Positions 27,864-36,921 of a DNA stretch of 64,000 nt are shown piece by piece (positions within the stretch are counted from its first letter, which is position 1; each line of letters begins with the position of its first letter). Position numbers and translations under genes: made by a program. Source of the stretch: Parahaliea mediterranea (GTDB taxonomy: Bacteria; Pseudomonadota; Gammaproteobacteria; Pseudomonadales; Halieaceae). Where the stretch lies: positions 186,001 to 250,000 of the forward strand of contig NZ_JAFKCZ010000003.1 of assembly GCF_017255185.1 (NCBI RefSeq), written 5' to 3'. A model generated the notes under the pieces. It had not been told where the DNA came from, searched no databases, and worked only from the letters and a program-made list of their open reading frames with translations.

Positions 27864-29204
27864 GTGCCCCGATCCCCCCTGAACGCCACCCTGCCCCTGT
27901 CGCAACTCAGCGACTACCTGTCCAGCCTGGTGCGCGGGCGCCTGTGGCTGAAGGTGCTGATCGGCATGGCGGCCGGCATTGCAGTGGGCATGCTGCTGGG
28001 GCCGAGCGCGGGGCTGATGGATCGCGGCAACGCCGCCACCATCGGCAACTGGCTGGCCCTGCCCGGGCACCTGTTCCTGACCCTGATCCAGATGATCGTC
28101 ATTCCCCTGGTGTTCGCCTCGGTGATTCGCGGGATCGCCGCCAGTGAAAACGTCGAGCAGCTGCGCAAGATGGGTCTGCGGGTGGTGCTGTTCTTTCTCG
28201 CCACCACCACCATCGCCATTGTGATCGGCCTCGCGATGGCCGACTTCATCGAGCCCGGCCGCCTGATCGACCCGGAACGGGTGCAGGCGACCCTCGGCGG
28301 CACGGTGCCACAGGTGGCCAATGCGGCGGCGACCCCCGAGTTGCGCGAGCTGCCGGCCATGCTGGTGAACCTGTTGCCGAGCAACCCCCTCAATTCCATG
28401 GTGGAGGGCCAGATGCTGCAGATCGTGCTGTTCGCCGCGGTGGTCGGCGTGGCCCTGATCATGATGGCGCCCAGCCAGGCCCGCCCGCTACTGGAGCTGA
28501 TGGCCTCGCTGCAGGAGGTGTGCATGACCGTGGTGCGCTGGGCCATGTGGCTGGCCCCCTTCGCGGTGTTCGGCCTGCTGGCGCAACTGACCACCAAGGT
28601 CGGCCTGCACGCCCTCACCGGCATGCTGGCCTACGTGTTCACCGTGGTCGCCGGCCTGGCGCTGCTGCTGGCGCTGTACCTGGCGCTGTTGTACATCATG
28701 GCCGGTAAGCGCCCGCTGCCGTTTCTGCGCGCCGCGCGCGATGTACTGTTGCTGGCCTTCTCCACCTCCAGCTCGGCGGCGGTAATGCCGCTGTCGATCA
28801 AGACTGCGGAGGAGGGACTGGGTATCCGTCCGAGCATCGCCCAGTTCGTGATTCCCCTGGGCGCCACTATCAATATGAACGGCACCGCCCTGTACCAGGG
28901 CGTGGCGGCGATCTTCCTGGCACAGGTGTTCCAGGTGGATGTCGGTCCGGGCGGCATGGCGCTGATCGTGGTCACCGCGGTGGGCGCCTCGATCGGCTCC
29001 CCCGCCACCCCCGGGGTGGGTATTGTGATCCTGTCGATGGTGCTGGAGACGGCGGGCATCCCCGCCGCCGGCATTGCCCTGATCATGGGCGTGGACCGCA
29101 TCCTCGACATGTGTCGCACCGCGGTCAACGTGGCCGGCGACCTGGTCGCCTGCATCCTGATGGACAGCTGGCTGGGCGGTGTACAGGAGGTCACGGCACA
29201 GTAA
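27864..29204 (+). CDS. Dicarboxylate/amino acid:cation symporter (DAACS, GltP-like)
   Basis: Inner-membrane secondary transporter of the SLC1/GltPh fold. GTG start with GGAG upstream; 446 residues. The signature STSSSAAVMPLSI (HP1 serine-rich tip) and GATINMNGTALYQ (the NMDGT-type sodium/substrate motif, here NMNGT) are present, and the HP2 region has GSPATPGVGIVILSMVLE. The substrate (glutamate, aspartate or C4-dicarboxylate) cannot be fixed from sequence. Confidence 0.93.
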   Translation: MPRSPLNATLPLSQLSDYLSSLVRGRLWLKVLIGMAAGIAVGMLLGPSAGLMDRGNAATIGNWLALPGHLFLTLIQMIVIPLVFASVIRGIAASENVEQLRKMGLRVVLFFLATTTIAIVIGLAMADFIEPGRLIDPERVQATLGGTVPQVANAAATPELRELPAMLVNLLPSNPLNSMVEGQMLQIVLFAAVVGVALIMMAPSQARPLLELMASLQEVCMTVVRWAMWLAPFAVFGLLAQLTTKVGLHALTGMLAYVFTVVAGLALLLALYLALLYIMAGKRPLPFLRAARDVLLLAFSTSSSAAVMPLSIKTAEEGLGIRPSIAQFVIPLGATINMNGTALYQGVAAIFLAQVFQVDVGPGGMALIVVTAVGASIGSPATPGVGIVILSMVLETAGIPAAGIALIMGVDRILDMCRTAVNVAGDLVACILMDSWLGGVQEVTAQ

Positions 29205-29291
29205 TCATGTGCCGCCACGTCAATTGATCAATTACGATAAATGCAAATAGTGTAGCCTTCTCCCAGGTCCAACTCGAACAACAGCGCAGTC

Positions 29292-29311
29292 CCCCACCAA
29301 TACGGGTGGGG
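29292..29311. terminator. Hairpin between convergent symporter and LysR genes
   Basis: Perfect 7-bp stem CCCCACC/GGTGGGG with a 6-base loop. No T-run follows on either strand, so it is a possible rather than proven bidirectional terminator. It lies in the 173-base gap between the two stop codons. Confidence 0.45.
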
Positions 29312-29377
29312 AATTGATGTCGCGCGAAGCCACCATTTTGGGAATACGGCGTAGCGGACCTGAATCCAAGCCGCGAG

Positions 29378-30289
29378 TTACCCGGTCAGGGAGATGGGGC
29401 AAGCCAGGCTGCTTGCCCTCAAACGCTCCACGGCAAGGTCGACAAAGGACCTGATTTTTGCATTGGCTTTGCGCCCTTCGAGATAAACCACATGGATCGG
29501 CAGGCTTGGCGGCTCGAAATCTTCAAGCAATAGCTGCAGAGTGCCCGCGGCCAATTCATCCGCCACCTGGTAGCACATCACCCGCGTCACTCCCATGCCC
29601 ATCACGGCGGCCCGGACCGCGGCCGAGTTCTGGTTGCACTGCAAACGCGGCGCGACCTTGACTTTCTGCTTGCCAAAGGCCCAGGCGGTCAGCGGCTCCA
29701 CGGCGGTGGCGTGGACGATATCGTGCTCCGCGAGGTCGGCCGGCGTCCGCGGAATGCCGCGCTCAGCCAGGTAGTCCGGCGCGGCACAGACCACGCGGTG
29801 GGTATCCCCCACATGGGTGGCGAACAAGCCCGAATCCGCGAGAGCACCAATACGGATAGCGACGTCCAGGTTGTCCTCCAGCAGGTTTGTCACCCGGTCG
29901 AGGAACAGGGAGTTGACCGACACCCTGCCGTGCGTCATCACGTACTCGGTGATGATCGGCACCACATATTTGTGCCCGAACAGGGCCGGCGCGGTCACCG
30001 TGAGCTGTCCGTGGGGCTCCGCGTAGCTACCGGTTACCGCCGCCTCGGCCTCCTGCACGCTCTCGAGCACGCCTTTGACATGGGTGTAATACCGCTGTCC
30101 GGAGTCGGTGAGCCTGACATGTCGCGTGGACCGGTGAAACAGGGGAACGCCCAGGGCCGACTCCAGCCGCGCCACCGAACGTGTCACCGCCGGCGCCGAA
30201 AGGTCCAGTGCGCGACTGGCATCCACGAAACTGCCCTGCTCCACGACGGCGGTAAACACGCGCATCGCCTCCAGCTTATCCATTGCCAT
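29378..30289 (-). CDS. LysR family transcriptional regulator
   Basis: 303 residues from the ATG at 30289, which has AAAGGACAGG 5 bases upstream; an earlier in-frame ATG at 30325 has no such site. The winged helix-turn-helix is at 3-62 (FTAVVEQGSFVDASRALDLS, VTRSVARLESALGVPLF), followed by the substrate-binding domain. Divergent from the AhpD-like gene, which it most likely controls in the usual LysR manner. Confidence 0.93.
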   Translation of the reverse strand: MAMDKLEAMRVFTAVVEQGSFVDASRALDLSAPAVTRSVARLESALGVPLFHRSTRHVRLTDSGQRYYTHVKGVLESVQEAEAAVTGSYAEPHGQLTVTAPALFGHKYVVPIITEYVMTHGRVSVNSLFLDRVTNLLEDNLDVAIRIGALADSGLFATHVGDTHRVVCAAPDYLAERGIPRTPADLAEHDIVHATAVEPLTAWAFGKQKVKVAPRLQCNQNSAAVRAAVMGMGVTRVMCYQVADELAAGTLQLLLEDFEPPSLPIHVVYLEGRKANAKIRSFVDLAVERLRASSLACPISLTG

Positions 30290-30419
30290 TGTGCCTGTCC
30301 TTTCGCGGCCGCCGAATTGATGCATTTATGTTAATAGTGAAATTAATTTAAGGCCAGTTATTTACATTATAGAAACAACCACAATAGCGGGCGTTGACTG
30401 ACCAACACAGGAGATCACG
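30290..30419. promoter_or_regulatory. Divergent AT-rich regulator region with LysR-type palindrome
   Basis: TTAAT-AGTGAA-ATTAA at 30331-30346 is an inverted repeat of the LysR kind, in an AT-rich block unlike the surrounding DNA. A possible -10 (CATTAT, about 30367) for the AhpD-like gene lies just downstream. Functional assignment is inference. Confidence 0.5.
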
Positions 30420-30968
30420 ATGTCACACATTCCAACCCCCGCCACCATCGAACAAGCCCCGGCTGATTCGCAGCCACTACTGCACACCGTACAGGCGGCC
30501 CTGGGCTCGGTACCCAACCTGTTTCGCCTGATCGGCAACAGTCCGGAAACCCTCAAGGGCTACATGAGCCTAAGCGGCGCCCTTGAGGACGGCCACCTGA
30601 ACGTGGCGACCCGGGAGCGCATCGCGCTCGCCGTTGCCGAGGTGAACGGTTGCCGGTATTGCCTGGCCGCGCACAGCTACCTCGGCGAACACGTCGCCAA
30701 ACTCACCGAGGCCGAGATCCTCACCAACCGGCACGGCTCATCCGGCGACGGCAAAGCCGCGGTCGCGGTGGAGTTCGCGGTACGACTGGTCCGGCAACGT
30801 GGAACACTGAGCCACGGGGATGTCCAGGCGGTGCTGGATGCGGGCTACAGCGCGGCGGAAGTGGTCGAGATCATCGGCCATGTCGCCCTCAATACACTGA
30901 CCAATTATGTCAACGAGGCGCTGGCGACAGCCATCGACTTCCCCCAGGTCAACGACCTGATCGACTGA
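30420..30968 (+). CDS. AhpD-like carboxymuconolactone decarboxylase family protein
   Basis: 182 residues after GGAGATCACG. The AhpD core [12 protein letters not shown] gives a redox CxxC (Cys78, Cys81) with Glu74 and His85, as in alkylhydroperoxidase-like enzymes. [19 protein letters not shown] and [20 protein letters not shown] match the peroxidase-related subfamily. Probably removes peroxides or electrophiles; the exact substrate is unknown. First of three plus-strand genes divergent from the LysR gene. Confidence 0.9.
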   Translation: MSHIPTPATIEQAPADSQPLLHTVQAALGSVPNLFRLIGNSPETLKGYMSLSGALEDGHLNVATRERIALAVAEVNGCRYCLAAHSYLGEHVAKLTEAEILTNRHGSSGDGKAAVAVEFAVRLVRQRGTLSHGDVQAVLDAGYSAAEVVEIIGHVALNTLTNYVNEALATAIDFPQVNDLID

Positions 30969-31032
30969 CGCGACCGGGTGGCGGGTTTTCCGCCACCCCC
31001 TTTCGGCAACTGCCCACAGGATGACAATACCG

Positions 31033-31497
31033 ATGAACAGACCGCCTTTTCCCCCCTTTACCCGTGATACGGCGATCGAGAAGGTTCGACTCGCGGAGGA
31101 CGGATGGAACAGCCGCGACCCCGCCAGGGTCGCTCTCGCCTACACCGAAGACAGCAGCTGGCGCAATCGCGCTGAATTCGTCACCGGCCGCGACGCCATT
31201 CGGGCGCTGCTCGAACGCAAATGGACCCGCGAGCTGGACTACCGGCTCATCAAGGAACTCTGGGCCCACGCCGATAATCGCATTGCCGTGCGCTTCGCCT
31301 ACGAATTCCGGGACGACTCCGGGCAGTGGTTCAGGGCCTACGGCAACGAAAACTGGGAATTCGACGAACGCGGGCTCATGCGCCATCGCATAGCCAGTAT
31401 CAACGAACACGCCATTGCCAGCGAGGAACGTCGCTTCCACTGGCCATTGGGCCGGCGCCCGGACGATCACCCGGGCCTGTCCGACCTCGGTTTCTGA
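31033..31497 (+). CDS. DUF1348 (NTF2-like) family protein
   Basis: 154 residues from the ATG at 31033 (MNRPPFPPF), which matches the usual family start better than the ATG at 31021. The fold is a SnoaL/NTF2-like cone: [39 protein letters not shown] and [20 protein letters not shown]. Biochemical role unknown; commonly found beside redox enzymes, as here. Confidence 0.88.
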   Translation: MNRPPFPPFTRDTAIEKVRLAEDGWNSRDPARVALAYTEDSSWRNRAEFVTGRDAIRALLERKWTRELDYRLIKELWAHADNRIAVRFAYEFRDDSGQWFRAYGNENWEFDERGLMRHRIASINEHAIASEERRFHWPLGRRPDDHPGLSDLGF

Positions 31498-31508
31498 AGC
31501 CGGCTACG

Positions 31509-32390
31509 ATGGTATTCCATCCGGGAGAGCTGTGGGTGCAGGAGCGGCTCGGCCAACGTGAAACGGTCGATACCTGGGCCCCTCGCGCGATCCGCTCCCA
31601 CATGCCGGACCAGCATCGCGAAATGTTTCGCCAGTTACCCTTCCTGGTGGCGGCGGGACGCGACGACCGGCAAAAACACTGGGCGACGCTGCTGACCGGC
31701 TCGCCCGGCTTCGCGCAGTCCCCTTCCAGCACCACACTGCGGATCGCCTCCCGGCCGCTTTCCGGGGATGCGCTCGAGCGGGGCTTCCGCGCCGACGCGG
31801 AAATCGGACTGCTGGGAATTGACCTCTACAGCAAGCGCCGCAATCGGGCGAACGGCACGGTGACCGGCAATGCCGACGGTATTATCGACGTCGCGGTTCA
31901 CCAGTCCTATGGCAACTGCCCTCAGTACATCACCCGGCGCAGCTGGCGCCCCTTCACCCCGGGCCCCAAAGAAGCCGTTGCCAAACACGCGCACGCGCTC
32001 GACAACGCCACGACGGCGTGGATACGTCGCGCCGACACGTTCTTTGTCGCCAGCGGCTATCCGCGCGCGCATTCACCGGCTGGCGGAATGGACGCGTCGC
32101 ACCGCAGTGGCGCCCCGGGGCTGGTGGAGGTGCTGGGCAAGCGGGAACTGCTGTTCCCCGACTACGCCGGCAACAACTTCTTCAACACCCTGGGAAACCT
32201 GGTCATGAACCCCGATGTGGGGCTGCTGTTCATTGACTTCGAACGCGGGGGACTGCTGCAACTGAATGGCCGCGCGCGCATCGACTGGGACTCCCCCGAG
32301 GTCGCCAAACGCACCGGCGCCCGGCGCCTGGTGCGGGTCGACATCGAAGACATCGTGGTTCTCGAGAACATATTGCCCATACGCTGGTAA
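31509..32390 (+). CDS. Pyridoxamine 5'-phosphate oxidase-like flavin-binding protein
   Basis: 293 residues from the ATG at 31509, 11 bases after the previous stop. The C-terminal half has a split-barrel FMN-binding pattern: ADTFFVASGYP, GLVEVLGKRELLFPDYAGNN, FNTLGNLVMNPDVGLLFIDF and LLQLNGRARIDW. It belongs to the larger PNPOx-like family rather than to biosynthetic PdxH. Probably in one transcript with the two genes before it. Confidence 0.85.
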   Translation: MVFHPGELWVQERLGQRETVDTWAPRAIRSHMPDQHREMFRQLPFLVAAGRDDRQKHWATLLTGSPGFAQSPSSTTLRIASRPLSGDALERGFRADAEIGLLGIDLYSKRRNRANGTVTGNADGIIDVAVHQSYGNCPQYITRRSWRPFTPGPKEAVAKHAHALDNATTAWIRRADTFFVASGYPRAHSPAGGMDASHRSGAPGLVEVLGKRELLFPDYAGNNFFNTLGNLVMNPDVGLLFIDFERGGLLQLNGRARIDWDSPEVAKRTGARRLVRVDIEDIVVLENILPIRW

Positions 32391-32464
32391 TGCCCATCAT
32401 CACGACGGCGCACTGGTGGCGGCGGGCACAAGACAAATACAGCGAAAATGCCCGGCTGCAATAA

Positions 32465-32496
32465 CCGCGAGCGCGCCTGGAGTGGCGCGCCCGCGG
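32465..32496. terminator. Strong GC hairpin between convergent PNPOx-like and bufD genes
   Basis: CCGCG-A-GCGCGCC pairs with GGCGCGC-C-CGCGG around a 6-base loop, 12 base pairs with a single mismatch. It ends 5 bases before the bufD stop codon. No T-run on either side, so it may act as a pause or 3' stabiliser for both messages. Confidence 0.5.
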
Positions 32497-32500
32497 TCGA

Positions 32501-32971
32501 TCACACCCTGGAGGAGGGATGCCGGGCAACCCAGTGGCTCAGCAGCTGATCGGCGGACAGCTTTCCCGGTCCCCACACCACCACGACAAACATCGCCAAT
32601 CCCCAGAGCACGTGCTGGCCCATTGCGGCGGGCGGGACGACGGCAAGACTCAGTACGGCAATCAGGTTGACGATGAACAGTCCCGCCGCGGAAAAGCGGC
32701 TGAACAGGCCCAGGGTGAGCAGCAGTGGAAACAGCAGTTCGCCCATCGTCCCCAGCCACGCCGCCACCACCGGTGACAGCAGCGGTACCTGGTATTCCTC
32801 CTCGAACAGGAACAGGGTGGTGCCCCAGTTCTGGACCTTCAGCAAACCCGCCGGAAAGAACATCCAGCTGGCGTAGAGTCTCAGGCCGAGCAGGCTCAGG
32901 CTCTGCAGTTTTTCCGCGGGGTAGGCGATAACGGCGTTGAAGCCGTTCAGTCTTGCCAGTGTTGAGTACAT
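32501..32971 (-). CDS. bufD: DoxX family membrane protein of the bufferin operon
   Basis: 156 residues with four hydrophobic helices (around 25-43, 66-86, 92-110, 117-137) and the DoxX pattern LLGLRLYASWMFFPAGLLKV. GAGGAAACGACC precedes the ATG. It is the last gene of the minus-strand set bufA-B-C-D, 13 bases after bufC. DoxX proteins are regular companions of DUF692/DUF2063 in bufferin loci; the role is unproven (possibly membrane redox or export). Confidence 0.82.
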   Translation of the reverse strand: MYSTLARLNGFNAVIAYPAEKLQSLSLLGLRLYASWMFFPAGLLKVQNWGTTLFLFEEEYQVPLLSPVVAAWLGTMGELLFPLLLTLGLFSRFSAAGLFIVNLIAVLSLAVVPPAAMGQHVLWGLAMFVVVVWGPGKLSADQLLSHWVARHPSSRV

Positions 32972-32984
32972 GGTCGTTTCCTCG

Positions 32985-33758
32985 TCATGTTAGGGATGAA
33001 TGGGACAGCCCGATTACGAGCTGCTCCCTGATTGCCTGGTCGAGCCACTGCTCAAGAGGCATGCTGTCAGCCGGGAGACGACGAAGCGCCTCGGCCACGG
33101 TCGCGGCGCCGCCATTGAGCAGCTGCAACCAGATACGCTCTTCGTCGCGCGCTTCGCGAAGACAGGTGCGGGGACCTTGCCGCCATACCAGCGCGGCCTG
33201 GCCCCGGCCCGCCTCGAGCATCGCCGCCGCCACACCCAAATCGGGCCTGGCAGGGTCCTGCCGATGCGCCTCGTGGATGGCGACGACGGGGAAGCCGGAC
33301 TCGAGTACAAAACAACCCGGGGCGGCCACCAGAGAAAAGTCGAGGGACGCCAGTCCCTCCATATTGGCAAACGACGCGTGGTCCGGCCGCGCGTCGGCGG
33401 CGCGCTGGGCGCAATGCATGAGCCAGTCCAGGCGCGCGCTGTCGGCGAGGTAGGGATACTGCCGGCAGAGCGAGTGCTCCTCCAGCCACACCGGAAAGCC
33501 CTCGCCCCACAGGCCCCAATCGAATACCGAGCGGCCAGCGGATTGCAGGAAATCTCCGGCGAGCCGCCCCAGGCGATCGCGGCCCAGCAGGCAGGTCACG
33601 GTGGGGTAGCTGATCGACAGCGCCCTGGCGGCGCTTGCGAGCAGATTGCGGCGATAGACAGCCAGGCCCCTGGGATCGTGGCCGGCCGCCGGCCGGCCGG
33701 TGAAGATCGCCTCGAGAAGAGCCCGCTGTCCCGTCGGCGCCCCGCTCTCCCTAGCCAC
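32985..33758 (-). CDS. bufC: DUF2063 partner of the MNIO enzyme (BufC/HvfC)
   Basis: 257 residues. GTG start 8 bases inside bufB. The N-terminal DUF2063 region shows LAVYRRNLLASAARALSISY and LAGDFLQSAGRS; a second helical domain follows. HvfC/BufC proteins present the precursor peptide to the DUF692 oxidase, as known for bufferins in Caulobacter; the family's older label 'putative DNA-binding' is misleading in this context. Confidence 0.85.
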   Translation of the reverse strand: MARESGAPTGQRALLEAIFTGRPAAGHDPRGLAVYRRNLLASAARALSISYPTVTCLLGRDRLGRLAGDFLQSAGRSVFDWGLWGEGFPVWLEEHSLCRQYPYLADSARLDWLMHCAQRAADARPDHASFANMEGLASLDFSLVAAPGCFVLESGFPVVAIHEAHRQDPARPDLGVAAAMLEAGRGQAALVWRQGPRTCLREARDEERIWLQLLNGGAATVAEALRRLPADSMPLEQWLDQAIREQLVIGLSHSSLT

Positions 33759-34623
33759 GGTACGCGCCCATCCGTTGCCGGACGAGCCGCGCCTGCCCGA
33801 CGAGGGTCGACCAGCTCGGCAGGTTCGTATCCCACTCGATCAGTGTTGGCTTCGGACCCAGCGCCGCGAGCAGGTGTTCGTAGGCCCGCCAGACAGGTTC
33901 GGGAACCTCGGCCCCGTGATCGTCGATCAGCAGATCCCCGTCCGCCTGAGGCGTACTACCGGCCAGGTGGATTTCACCGACGAGGTCACCATCAATGCCG
34001 GCAATGACACCTTGCACGTCCGCCAGTGGATCGGCACCCCCGCTATTCACGGCGTTGACAAAAACGTTGTTCACGTCGAGCAACAGACCGGCCCCGGTGC
34101 GCTGGCACATGCGGTGCAGGAATTCGAGTTCCGACATCGTGCTGTCCGGGCACGACAAATAGGCCGAGAGATTCTCGACAAGCAGCTGGCGGCCCAGGGC
34201 CTGCTGCACGCGATCGACATTGGCGGAGAACTGCTCCAGTACCCTGGGGTTGTGTGCGATGGGCAGCAGGTCCCCGCCGTGCAGGAGGGCCGCGCCCTGC
34301 CCGGACCAGGAAAAACAGGCATGGTCCGATACCAGAATCGGATCGATCGCCTCCACCAGCCGCGCCAGGCGCCGGATTTCCGGCTCCGGCACGCGCGTCT
34401 CGGCGCCAAGCCCCAGGCTGGTCGCGTGAATACTCACATCGAAGCGTTCACGCGCTGCGTGTAGTACCGACAGCGCGGGGCCACCATCCATGTAGAAATT
34501 TTCCGCGTGGACTTCCACAAACTGAATCGGCGCTTGCCGCTCCAGTGCGTCGCGATAGTGCGGGTGGCGCAGGCCGACACCAACACCGGCGTCGCGCGTA
34601 TCCTGTCCCTGTGGTTCCTGCAT
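33751..34623 (-). CDS. bufB: DUF692 multinuclear non-heme iron oxidase (MNIO), BufB
   Basis: 290 residues, TIM-barrel MNIO enzyme that modifies cysteines of the partner peptide into thiooxazoles in characterised bufferin systems. Metal-ligand and active-site segments are visible in order: VEVHAENFYMDGG, LVSDHACFSW, LLVENLSAYL, LLLDVNNVFVNAVN, GEIHLAG, DDHGAEV and IEWDTNLP. All expected His/Glu/Asp/Asn positions are present. Overlaps bufC and follows bufA by 27 bases. Confidence 0.92.
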   Translation of the reverse strand: MQEPQGQDTRDAGVGVGLRHPHYRDALERQAPIQFVEVHAENFYMDGGPALSVLHAARERFDVSIHATSLGLGAETRVPEPEIRRLARLVEAIDPILVSDHACFSWSGQGAALLHGGDLLPIAHNPRVLEQFSANVDRVQQALGRQLLVENLSAYLSCPDSTMSELEFLHRMCQRTGAGLLLDVNNVFVNAVNSGGADPLADVQGVIAGIDGDLVGEIHLAGSTPQADGDLLIDDHGAEVPEPVWRAYEHLLAALGPKPTLIEWDTNLPSWSTLVGQARLVRQRMGAYRG

Positions 34624-34650
34624 GGTGGTGGCCCCCGATGAGTCCCGCGG

Positions 34651-34944
34651 CTAGCGCTTGTTGACCTGCTGCTCGTCGTACATCTTTTGCGCCTCGCCCT
34701 TGGAATACCCACCCAGGGCTTCGCAGGTGCCGGCCTCGACGACCTTGTACTCGCCGATATCGAAGTCGACGGTGGATTGCGCGGCGCAGGAGTGCGTACC
34801 CGCCAGGTTGGCACAGTCGTTCTGTCCAGCCTTGGCGATGCCATAGCACTTTTCCTTGTCGCCGGCGAAGGTCGGCTGGGCCACTGACAGGGCGCCCGCC
34901 ACCACGGCTGCCAGGGCGGCCGCTGTTACTACGCGATTTTTCAT
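34651..34944 (-). CDS. bufA: DUF2282 bufferin precursor (copper-binding RiPP)
   Basis: 97 residues with a perfect ribosome site (AAGGAGATCAAC) and a Sec signal peptide cleaved near PTFA-GDK (27/28). The mature part has four cysteines at 33, 44, 53 and 74 within EKCYGIAKAG, QNDCAN, HSCAAQS and AGTCEAL, the bufferin-1 pattern. In characterised homologues cysteines are converted to 5-thiooxazoles and the peptide chelates copper in the periplasm. Transfer of that function here is inference from the intact operon. Confidence 0.9.
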   Translation of the reverse strand: MKNRVVTAAALAAVVAGALSVAQPTFAGDKEKCYGIAKAGQNDCANLAGTHSCAAQSTVDFDIGEYKVVEAGTCEALGGYSKGEAQKMYDEQQVNKR

Positions 34945-35113
34945 GTTGATCTCCTTGGGAGTGAAAGTGTTCTGAGGTCGGGTAACCGACGAGGTGATAG
35001 TAAAATGCGTACACGCCGGGATAACTGGTGTCGACGTCAGTACAAAATTACCGTTTGTGAAATAGTCGACGCGCTAGTGGTGGCTCGCCGCGCCCCGACC
35101 CTTCACCAAAAAC

Positions 35114-35147
35114 AAAAACGCCGTCGTCCCTTCCGGGGCGACGGCGT
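35114..35147 (-). terminator. Terminator of the YHS-domain gene
   Basis: On the minus strand, ACGCCGTCG-type stem (9 bp, GCCCC..-loop) followed by TTTTTGTTTTTGG. It begins 20 bases after the stop codon of the YHS gene and separates it from bufA. Confidence 0.85.
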
Positions 35148-35167
35148 CGGCGGTAACGCCAGCGGTA

Positions 35168-35617
35168 CTACAAATTGGCGGGGTCGGCATTCTTGATGCG
35201 TTTCCAGTTGCTGTCGCCGTCCTTGATCATCGTATCGGTTTCGCTCAACCAGAGATCCTGGATCTTGCTGTCCAGATTCAGGTACAGGGTGCCGTCAACG
35301 ATGCGCCAGACTTCCGGATCACCCGCGAACTTCTTGCCCTTGGCAACGCCGTAGGCGCAGTAGCCGTTGTAGGCAGGCACGTATTTCGCGGGGTTTTTGG
35401 CGAAGGTCTCCTTGTTCTCCAGCGTGCTGAAAAGGTAGGTGGCGCCGTCGTGGGTCACGACATAGTGGCCGGACCCCCGGACGGGTCGCTTGTTGACGTG
35501 GTAGGACACCACGTCATAGCCCCAAACCGCGGGGGTACTCTGTGCAAAGTCGGACGCCAATGCGCTGAAAGAAAACATCAAGCCGGCGAAGGCCGCTAGC
35601 AGGGATTTAAGGTTCAT
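35168..35617 (-). CDS. Secreted YHS-domain protein
   Basis: 149 residues from the ATG at 35617, which has AAGGAG 7 bases upstream. A signal peptide ends near SFSALAS. The YHS-like core is GYDVVSYHVNKRPVRGSGHY, FSTLENKETFAKNPAKYVP and YNGYCAYGVAKG. YHS domains are often found with metal-handling proteins; its closeness to the bufferin operon fits but it has its own terminator, so it is a separate transcript. Confidence 0.85.
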   Translation of the reverse strand: MNLKSLLAAFAGLMFSFSALASDFAQSTPAVWGYDVVSYHVNKRPVRGSGHYVVTHDGATYLFSTLENKETFAKNPAKYVPAYNGYCAYGVAKGKKFAGDPEVWRIVDGTLYLNLDSKIQDLWLSETDTMIKDGDSNWKRIKNADPANL

Positions 35618-35819
35618 GAATGTGCTCCTTTTAGTGTGAAGTAACATAGCGCTGCAAAGTAAAACAGGTATCTCGACTGGCCTTGGTCATTCAAGGAACC
35701 AGCGTTGCTTGACCCGGGCGCTAATGTAGCCTTTCCCGTGGAGCGGTTAATTGGTTATAGAGTCAATAAACTATTGCAGGCGCTGAAACGTCCCTGCGGG
35801 CCAACGACCGGCGCGCAAC
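35618..35819. other. Gap between YHS gene and IS remnant
   Basis: About 200 bases, somewhat AT-rich around 35740-35780. It should hold the promoter of the YHS gene (minus strand). No other feature was recognised. Confidence 0.4.
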
Positions 35820-36877
35820 AGAGGTGGTCCCAAAAATCTGAACAGCGCTATAAGTGGATTCCCTGGCTGACATAGGACATCGTATTGCCCGATATCAGGT
35901 GATCAAAATGGCTAGAAGGCCTCGCCGTAATCACAAACCCCAGTTCGAGGCCGAGGTGGCACAAGGTGGCACTGGAGGCCCTCAAGGGCGAACAGGCCAT
36001 GGCAGAACTTGCCAAGCGTTTCGACGTTCACCCCAATCAGATCACGCAGTGGAAGACACAGTTGCTGGAACGCTCCGCCGACGTATCCGGTGACGAGGAA
36101 TCCAAGGAGCCCCCGGTAGACGTGAAGACGCTCCACGCCAAGATCGGTGAGTTGACCTTGGAAAATGACTTTTTAGAAGGCGCGCTCAACAAGGCGGGAT
36201 TGCTGAGCGAAAGATGCGGCTCATGGGCATTGAAGCCCTGTACCGTAAACCCAAGACCACGAAGCGGCATCGCGGGCACAAGGTCTATCCGTACCTGCAC
36301 CGAAATCTGGCGGTAACGCGGCCCAATCAGGTGTGGGCGATGGATACTACCTATTTGCCGATGGCTCGCGGGTTTGTCTACTTGGCCGCTGTTGTGGACT
36401 GGTTCTCCCAGCGTGTACTGTCCTGGAAGGTCTCGAACGCCATGGATACCCACTTCTGCCTGGAAGCCGTTGAGGGGGCCATGGAGCGGCGTGGCAAGCC
36501 GGAGATCATGAACACCACCAGGGCAGCCAGTTCACCAGTATGGCATTCACTGGCCTGCTCAAGGACAACGACATCAAAATCAGCATGAATGACAAGGGCG
36601 CCTGGCGGGACAACGTGTTCGTCGAACGACTGTGGCGATCAGTGAAGTACGAGGAGGTCTACCTCCATGCCTATGACACTGTCTCGGCGGCCAAGGCTGG
36701 CCTTAATCGTCATTTCCCCGTTTCTACAACAGCCGTCGGCCCCACAGCAGACTTGGCCGACAGACTCCGGATCAGTTCTACTTCGAAGCGTTGCCACTAC
36801 CCCTGGCAGCTTAAAACCAGGGCAGGAATCCACTTACAGAATCGGGTGTTGCTGTTCAAAGAACTGGGGCCACCTCT
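35820..36877 (+). mobile_element. Decayed IS3-family insertion sequence
   Basis: Ends carry imperfect inverted repeats of about 27 bp: AGAGGTGGTCCCA...TGAACAGC (35820-35846) and GCTGTTCA...TGGGGCCACCTCT (36851-36877, inverted). Between them lie orfA- and orfB-like transposase pieces. Total ~1.06 kb is shorter than an intact element of this type because the start of orfB is missing. No clear target-site duplication was found. Confidence 0.88.
35908..36813 (+). pseudogene. IS3-family transposase orfAB remnant
   Basis: OrfA starts at 35908 (MARRPRRNHKPQFEAEVA) and is broken by a 10-bp tandem duplication (AGGTGGCAC repeated at 35954 and 35964), continuing in another frame as ALEALKGEQAMAELAKRFDV. 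About 100 codons are then deleted and orfB resumes at IEALYRKP; VWAMDTTYLPMARGFVYLAA holds the first catalytic Asp. A one-base loss near 36511 destroys NTDQGSQFT, and another shift occurs near 36710 before FYNSRRPHSRLGRQTPDQF. The element cannot encode an active transposase. Confidence 0.9.
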
Positions 36878-36921
36878 GGTTTCCGGCTTGGCGGTTTCCG
36901 GCTTGGCGGTTTCGGCCTGCC
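36878..36921. repeat. Three tandem 15-bp repeats next to the IS end
   Basis: GGTTTCCGGCTTGGC occurs at 36878-36892 and 36893-36907, and a degenerate third copy ends at 36921. The array abuts the right inverted repeat of the IS remnant. Confidence 0.75.
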
